From: an uncultured Clostridium sp.
GTDB taxonomy: Bacteria; Bacillota; Clostridia; Christensenellales; Pumilibacteraceae
Assembly: GCA_900555125.1 (NCBI GenBank)
Contig: USKH01000034.1
Location: 1-9,260, forward strand
Direction of reading: 5' to 3'
DNA length: 9,260 bases
The notes under the pieces are model-generated. The model was not told the origin of the DNA and made no database searches. It worked only from the letters and a program-made list of their open reading frames with translations. This document shows positions 6,340 to 9,260 of this stretch, piece by piece. Position numbers and translations under genes: made by a program. How positions within the stretch are numbered: position 1 is the stretch's first letter; each line of letters starts with the position of its first letter.

Positions 6340-7683
6340 TTATTTTTTATATACGCTTTTAAGCGTTCTTACGAACAAGTCGGTAATCAAATCCATACCT
6401 TGTTCGTTGGGGTGTAAACCGTCGCTCGTGTACTTCTCGTATTCATATCCGTCGATTGCGGCAATGTCTACCACGCGGCACTTGAAATACTTTGCAATAC
6501 TGCGGATGGTATCGTTGTACTTATCCATAGTCGCGGTATCTTTGTTCGTGCCGTTATACGGAAGCGTGAATACATACACGTCGGCTTTACCATACTTTTG
6601 CGTTATCTTATGTAGCATTATTGCGTATGCCTGTGCAAAACTCTCCGGCGTAATATATCCGTTTTCTTTGGTGTACACATCTTTGAGTTCGCTAAAAGTG
6701 CCGGGTTCGACATTGTTATCGAAGTCGTTTACGCCCATGTACACGGCAATAATATCTGGATTAGTTCCTTTGTTGTTGCCGGTGTTGTCGTGAAGTTCGG
6801 TCGCGCGTTTATCGTAAGCCGCTCCGTTACCGTTGATAACCTTTGAACCGGACCACGAATTGTTTACGAGTAAGTTCATGCCCGTGCTGTCAACCGCTTG
6901 TTTCCACCAAGTTTTTTCGGCTTTGTCTATTTCGTACTTCGGATAGAACACCGCATTGTCCTTGATATTCGTATTTGCGTTTGTTCCGTCGTTGCTGATA
7001 CCACCGAAAGTGGAAATGCTGTCGCCGAGAATAGAGATGTTTTTACCTTTAAGATTTACAACGTCGTCAGTCCAGATCGAATAGTAAATACTTTGAGTCG
7101 TTTGCTCGCGTCCGGATTTCGTAAGGTCGTAAATAAACGATAATTCTCCGCCGTCTGCATATTTACAGATAACAGGATCGTCTGCTTTCATAAATGCAAG
7201 CGTTTCGTCTGCTCCGACGTAAATAAATTGATCGGAAAGATCGACCGTAATCCACTTGTTTACGGTTGTAGAAGTAATTTCTTCGCGCGGAATATGTACC
7301 TTATACGTTTTTTCTGTGCCGTCCGCAATTTTACCGCCGGCTTTTACGACGTCTGACTTAATTACCCAAAGCGTAAAATATTGATTGTCGTCAACAGCCG
7401 TAACCGTACCTACCGGCGCGGCGATTTTGGTAATACGTTTGCCGGAAAACAGTTTCGTATCCTTATAGGCATACGGTGCAACGGACATATTGTCAGAGCG
7501 AGAAAGTGAACTTAGCGGATATTCTTCTTCGAACTTTTCTCCGAAAGTAGCGTTATATTGAATTTCGGCAGGTTTTACGTCGGTTTTGTCTTTATGCACG
7601 AAAAGGACGGTTAAAAGTCCTCCGCACAAGACAATTACGAGTAAAACAACCACCGCAGTCACGATTTTGTTTGTTTTAGTCAT
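6340..7683 (-). CDS. Membrane-anchored SGNH/GDSL hydrolase (probable carbohydrate or cell-wall esterase)
   Basis: The N-terminus is a membrane anchor (hydrophobic 7-29, then KDK). Residues about 40-205 form a beta-rich module of unknown family, possibly glycan-binding. The catalytic domain carries all four SGNH blocks: ILGDSIS (218-224, nucleophile S222), NNSWSGS (274-280, G279), MGVNDF (316-321, N319) and SDGLHPN (420-426, D421 and H424). All catalytic residues are present, so activity is expected. Members of the family remove acyl groups from polysaccharides, peptidoglycan or lipids; the substrate here cannot be read from sequence. The anchor places the enzyme outside the membrane, at the wall. 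It starts seven bases after AGGAGG, just after a terminator hairpin, and leads the run of surface-protein genes. An attractive reading is wall or glycan processing during entry or exit of an element; this is inferred. Confidence 0.9.
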   Translation of the reverse strand: MTKTNKIVTAVVVLLVIVLCGGLLTVLFVHKDKTDVKPAEIQYNATFGEKFEEEYPLSSLSRSDNMSVAPYAYKDTKLFSGKRITKIAAPVGTVTAVDDNQYFTLWVIKSDVVKAGGKIADGTEKTYKVHIPREEITSTTVNKWITVDLSDQFIYVGADETLAFMKADDPVICKYADGGELSFIYDLTKSGREQTTQSIYYSIWTDDVVNLKGKNISILGDSISTFGGISNDGTNANTNIKDNAVFYPKYEIDKAEKTWWKQAVDSTGMNLLVNNSWSGSKVINGNGAAYDKRATELHDNTGNNKGTNPDIIAVYMGVNDFDNNVEPGTFSELKDVYTKENGYITPESFAQAYAIMLHKITQKYGKADVYVFTLPYNGTNKDTATMDKYNDTIRSIAKYFKCRVVDIAAIDGYEYEKYTSDGLHPNEQGMDLITDLFVRTLKSVYKK

Positions 7684-7707
7684 ATAAATTCCTCCTGAAA
7701 AGCATAG

Positions 7708-7747
7708 AAAAAGCGGCTATACCTGCGGAAACCCGAAGGCAAGCCGC
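7708..7747 (-). terminator. Terminator or attenuator hairpin between the small-protein genes and the surface-protein genes
   Basis: On the minus strand GCGGCT (7747-7742) pairs with AGCCGC (7718-7713). A second helix, TGCC with GGTA, lies inside it next to a bulged base, and TTTTT (7712-7708) follows. It lies 13 bases after the stop of the 111-residue gene and just before the SGNH ribosome binding site, so readthrough must feed the downstream genes unless an unseen promoter exists. Confidence 0.8.
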
Positions 7748-7760
7748 CTTTAACTTCAGA

Positions 7761-8096
7761 TTATCTCAAAAGCATATTGAGAATAGTCTTGTCCGAGTTA
7801 CGGAAAGGCTTGATCTTACATTCGTAGACTTCGCCGTTTTCGTCGGTAGAACGTACCGAATAGGTGCAACCGGAAATAACCTTGTTGTGATCGTCCTTCA
7901 TTTCGAAAGGAGTGGACACAAGTTCGGCGGATTTTTCTCCGTTAAACACGATATCGAGTACGGCATAACCGCCGAGATCGGGCGGAACGACGCACGCTTT
8001 TACGTCCTTGCCGCGAACATTGCCGCGTACGAAGTAGGTAAAGTAAGATTTGCCGTTAGTTTCAAAGGTTTCTCTTTCTACAAAAACGTTATTCAT
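7761..8096 (-). CDS. Small soluble 111-residue protein, candidate ssDNA-binding protein
   Basis: This is a compact, soluble, mostly beta-predicted protein without signal or membrane segment. Conserved-looking stretches include KSYFTYFVRGNVRGKDVKA (17-35), PPDLGGYAVLDIVF (38-51) and a basic C-terminal part, KIKPFRNSDKTILNMLLR (94-111). Aromatic and basic residues spread over short strands suit an OB-fold-like nucleic-acid binder, but I can see no diagnostic motif. Position supports the idea: it sits between promoter and first terminator in an element with a rolling-circle Rep, where filamentous phages keep their highly expressed ssDNA-binding protein (gene V). The ATG is nine bases after AGGAGG. 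A helper or regulatory role is equally possible. The gene is secure; the function is a guess from context. Confidence 0.8.
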   Translation of the reverse strand: MNNVFVERETFETNGKSYFTYFVRGNVRGKDVKACVVPPDLGGYAVLDIVFNGEKSAELVSTPFEMKDDHNKVISGCTYSVRSTDENGEVYECKIKPFRNSDKTILNMLLR

Positions 8097-8116
8097 TATT
8101 AAATTCCTCCTGAAAA

Positions 8117-8374
8117 TTATTTCTTTTTCCCGATAGTACGGGAGATTTTCTTTGCTTCGGCTTTGGATTTTCCTTCCGATAAAGCCTTTTTGTACTTGTA
8201 AAGTCCTGCATGATCGGACTGCGCCTGAAGATAACCGGAACGAAGTCCCGCTTCGTAGTCGGTAAGTTCTTTGCCTTCTTTAGGACCGTGCTGATGTACT
8301 TTTTCTTTACGCTCGCTTGCGTAACTTGCCGCTCTATTCTTGGGAACGGACCAACGTCTTTCTCTGTTTGCCAT
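8117..8374 (-). CDS. Small basic 85-residue protein of unknown function
   Basis: The protein is strongly basic and hydrophilic, with an Arg/Lys-rich N-terminus (NRERRWSVPKNR) and a lysine-rich C-terminal helix ending SRTIGKKK. The middle, DYEAGLRSGYLQAQSDHAGLYKYKKAL (about 39-65), looks like a conserved helical core; I recall similar short proteins in Clostridial mobile elements but no characterised one. It has no membrane segment. Its charge suggests binding to nucleic acid or acidic protein. It is the first gene after the long leader; its site AAGGAG is 12 bases from the ATG, a little far, and the next gene begins 20 bases after its stop. Candidate roles are DNA binding, replication accessory or packaging protein. 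None can be proven from the sequence. Confidence 0.75.
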   Translation of the reverse strand: MANRERRWSVPKNRAASYASERKEKVHQHGPKEGKELTDYEAGLRSGYLQAQSDHAGLYKYKKALSEGKSKAEAKKISRTIGKKK

Positions 8375-8537
8375 TTTTATTTTTTACTCCTTGTAATTAA
8401 ATTAGATTTGCCCGTATCGTCGAATAGCTCATCGTTAGGGGACTTACGCCGTACAGAAGTTTTACTTCGTGCCGCCCACTATTAAGTTGTAGTTTTTGTA
8501 ATCTCAAGCTCGGTGAGAATGAAACACTTCGTTTCGT

Positions 8538-8610
8538 GCGACTTGTTTACGGAAGGTGGCCACCTTGTCTGAATTCAGTCCGCAACGAACCGTCGGGCTT
8601 ATGCCGTCGC
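8538..8610 (-). repeat. Nested inverted repeats forming a branched structure
   Basis: Outer arms GCGAC (8538-8542) and GTCGC (8606-8610) enclose a second pair, TTACGG (8547-8552) and CCGCAA (8580-8585). Inside that lie two perfect palindromes side by side: AAGGTGGCCACCTT (8553-8566) and CTGAATTCAG (8569-8578). A small GGC/GCC hairpin lies at 8596-8605. The second pair matches fully only on the minus strand, where its one mismatch becomes G-T, so the fold favours minus-strand RNA or single-stranded DNA. It could be an origin, a packaging hairpin or a leader RNA fold. Confidence 0.55.
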
Positions 8611-8627
8611 TTTTTGATTACACGAGC

Positions 8628-8656
8628 ATTGTAGCAAATTCAAAATTAAAAAACCA
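8628..8656 (-). promoter_or_regulatory. Probable extended -10 promoter for the long operon
   Basis: On the minus strand TACAAT (8633-8628) is preceded by TG at the extended -10 position (8636-8635). With a 17-base spacer the -35 would be TGGTTT (8656-8651), a poor match, and the spacer is A/T-rich. The predicted start near 8620 gives a leader of about 245 bases. It is the best promoter I see upstream of the 85-residue gene and lies just after a terminator, as expected. Confidence 0.5.
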
Positions 8657-8717
8657 CAGACTTTACCCACCGATTTGTGCCATTACAAAGTACTTTTGGA
8701 CATTTGTTGGGCTTTAT

Positions 8718-8733
8718 CCATACTTACCCATAC
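8718..8733. repeat. Tandem CCATAC repeat, ten-base spacing
   Basis: CCATAC occurs at 8718-8723 and 8728-8733, exactly one helical turn apart, about 85-105 bases upstream of the predicted -10. The spacing suits a protein-binding site, perhaps for the small helix-turn-helix protein, but two short copies could be chance. Confidence 0.3.
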
Positions 8734-8750
8734 AAAGGTTCATGGCTTTG

Positions 8751-8784
8751 AAAAGAAAAACGGGATAGGTTCTTTGCCTATCCC
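8751..8784 (-). terminator. Intrinsic terminator of the two-gene HTH unit
   Basis: A perfect eight-base-pair stem (GGGATAGG 8762-8769 with CCTATCCC 8777-8784), a seven-base loop and, on the minus strand, G then TTTTTCTTTT (8760-8751). It begins seven bases after the stop of the 82-residue gene. There is no T run on the plus strand, so it acts only on minus-strand transcripts. Confidence 0.9.
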
Positions 8785-8790
8785 AGAAAA

Positions 8791-9039
8791 TCAGTCAATG
8801 TATTTTCTTGTATACGATGTTGACGGTATCCGTCTGCCATCAATATGATCCTTATCCTCAAACATAAACATATATTCTTCATCGCGTTTTTTTGTGCGCT
8901 TATAATATGTATCGTGACTTAAAAGCACGTTGTCGAAAACGTCATGCTCTTTGTATTGCAAGTCTTGTGCGACGATAAAGTTTTTTGTCCTGTAAATATT
9001 ATCGGGACATGTCACCATAAAATCCGGTATTTTTGTCAT
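8791..9039 (-). CDS. 82-residue protein of unknown function
   Basis: This is a soluble, charged protein without signal or membrane segment. It is rich in Asp, Lys and Tyr; the second half (SHDTYYKRTKKRDEEYMFMF, 41-60) alternates basic and acidic residues. I recognise no family. The ATG at 9039 follows GGAGG nine bases upstream, and that site lies inside the last codons of the helix-turn-helix gene, so the two are translationally coupled. A strong terminator follows directly. Its pairing with a putative DNA-binding protein hints at a regulatory or replication-control role, such as a partner or modulator, but nothing in the sequence shows which. Confidence 0.75.
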   Translation of the reverse strand: MTKIPDFMVTCPDNIYRTKNFIVAQDLQYKEHDVFDNVLLSHDTYYKRTKKRDEEYMFMFEDKDHIDGRRIPSTSYTRKYID

Positions 9040-9041
9040 TG

Positions 9042-9245
9042 TTATTTTGCCTCCTGTTCATTTAATTTATTTTGAAGAAATTTTAGTAAGTCTTTATTGA
9101 GTTTGCGAACGTAGTCCGGTGAATAATTGAGTTCTTCAGACAATTGTTCTTGAGTGTGGTAATTTACATACAGGCTGATATAAATATCATAGAGTTTAGG
9201 TGAAGCAGTACTGACCGCGTCGTTATACTTTTTAACCAAATCCAT
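9042..9245 (-). CDS. Small helix-turn-helix protein (sigma-70 region 4-like)
   Basis: Of 67 residues, about 29-60 read as a helix-turn-helix: TQEQLSEELNYSPDYVRKLN, with the Q-L-S-E-E-L-N-Y-S pattern seen in sigma-70 region 4 and phage-type activators. Residues 1-28 are helical and could mediate dimer or polymerase contacts. The length suits a stand-alone regulator, not a full sigma factor. The start ATG has only a weak upstream GGAAA about 12 bases away, and the window ends there, so its promoter and true binding site cannot be judged. It shares an operon with the 82-residue gene. It could regulate the promoter at 8628 or control copy number. The helix-turn-helix call is moderately confident; its targets are unknown. 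Confidence 0.7.
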   Translation of the reverse strand: MDLVKKYNDAVSTASPKLYDIYISLYVNYHTQEQLSEELNYSPDYVRKLNKDLLKFLQNKLNEQEAK

Positions 9246-9260
9246 AATATTTTTGTTTCC

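Larger units (their letters stand above)
8375..8790. other. Main non-coding region (416 bases), candidate origin or leader
   Basis: No open reading frame here has a credible ribosome binding site. In transcription order it holds the terminator of the two-gene unit (8751-8784), a ten-base-spaced repeat (8718-8733), the palindrome AAAGTACTTT (8687-8696), a probable promoter (8628-8656), nested palindromes (8538-8610) and a small hairpin GAAAC/GTTTC (8521-8535). About 245 bases of untranslated leader would precede the 85-residue gene. As the only large gap in a rolling-circle element, it is the likeliest place for the double-strand origin, single-strand origin or packaging signal. I could not recognise a known nick-site consensus. 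Confidence 0.55.

Noticed and set aside
6302..6793. Plus-strand open frame of 163 codons
   Set aside because: It is opposite the catalytic end of the SGNH gene; its hydrophobic translation is an artefact of the reverse strand.
8117..8374. Basic 85-residue protein as the major coat
   Set aside because: It has no signal peptide or membrane helix, which filamentous coat proteins need.
8538..8610. tRNA or tRNA-like gene suggested by the cloverleaf-like palindromes
   Set aside because: There is no acceptor stem of seven pairs, no anticodon arm with a usable loop and no properly placed T-arm.
8556..8768. Plus-strand open frame of 70 codons in the intergenic region
   Set aside because: It starts at GTG inside a palindrome without a Shine-Dalgarno and runs through the terminator hairpin.

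Overview
The window looks like an accessory element from a low-GC Gram-positive bacterium, most likely a member of the Clostridia. The support is strong AGGAGG-type ribosome binding sites before most genes, one 12-base perfect match to the 16S anti-Shine-Dalgarno sequence, moderate-to-low GC, and protein families of a Clostridial type. Every gene I accept lies on the minus strand, so transcription runs from high to low coordinates. I see no ribosomal RNA, tRNA, CRISPR array, insertion sequence, integrase or chromosomal housekeeping gene.

Layout in transcription order. (1) 9245-8791: a two-gene unit, a small helix-turn-helix protein and an unrecognised 82-residue protein, closed by a good intrinsic terminator at 8751-8784. 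(2) 8375-8790: the one sizeable non-coding region. It holds that terminator, a tandem repeat, a likely extended -10 promoter and a cluster of nested palindromes. It is the best candidate for a replication origin, packaging signal or structured leader. (3) 8374-7761: two small soluble proteins, one very basic and one a possible single-stranded-DNA-binding protein, followed by a terminator hairpin. (4) 7683-3223: four large secreted or membrane-anchored proteins: an SGNH/GDSL esterase, an Ig-like (Big_2-like) protein, a small anchored ectodomain, and a protein with a signal peptide and a hydrophobic C-terminal tail. (5) A second terminator-like hairpin, then a 43-residue membrane peptide overlapping a 709-residue polytopic ATPase with Zot/pI-like (FtsK/HerA-superfamily) motifs. 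(6) 889-53: an HUH rolling-circle replication initiator that stops just after its catalytic tyrosine motif.

Read as a circle, the order is Rep, small DNA-binding proteins, surface proteins, a pIII-like C-terminally anchored protein, a small membrane peptide, a pI-like ATPase, then Rep again. This resembles the plan of filamentous phages (Inoviridae) adapted to a thick-walled host, with internal terminators dividing high and low expression as in M13. The reading is inferred. No major coat protein was confidently found, and a rolling-circle plasmid or mobile element carrying an export or coupling ATPase and surface adhesins is the main alternative. The most unusual detail is that two neighbouring anchored ectodomain proteins end in the same 11-residue motif, which resembles the first strand of a Big_2 Ig domain with no domain after it.
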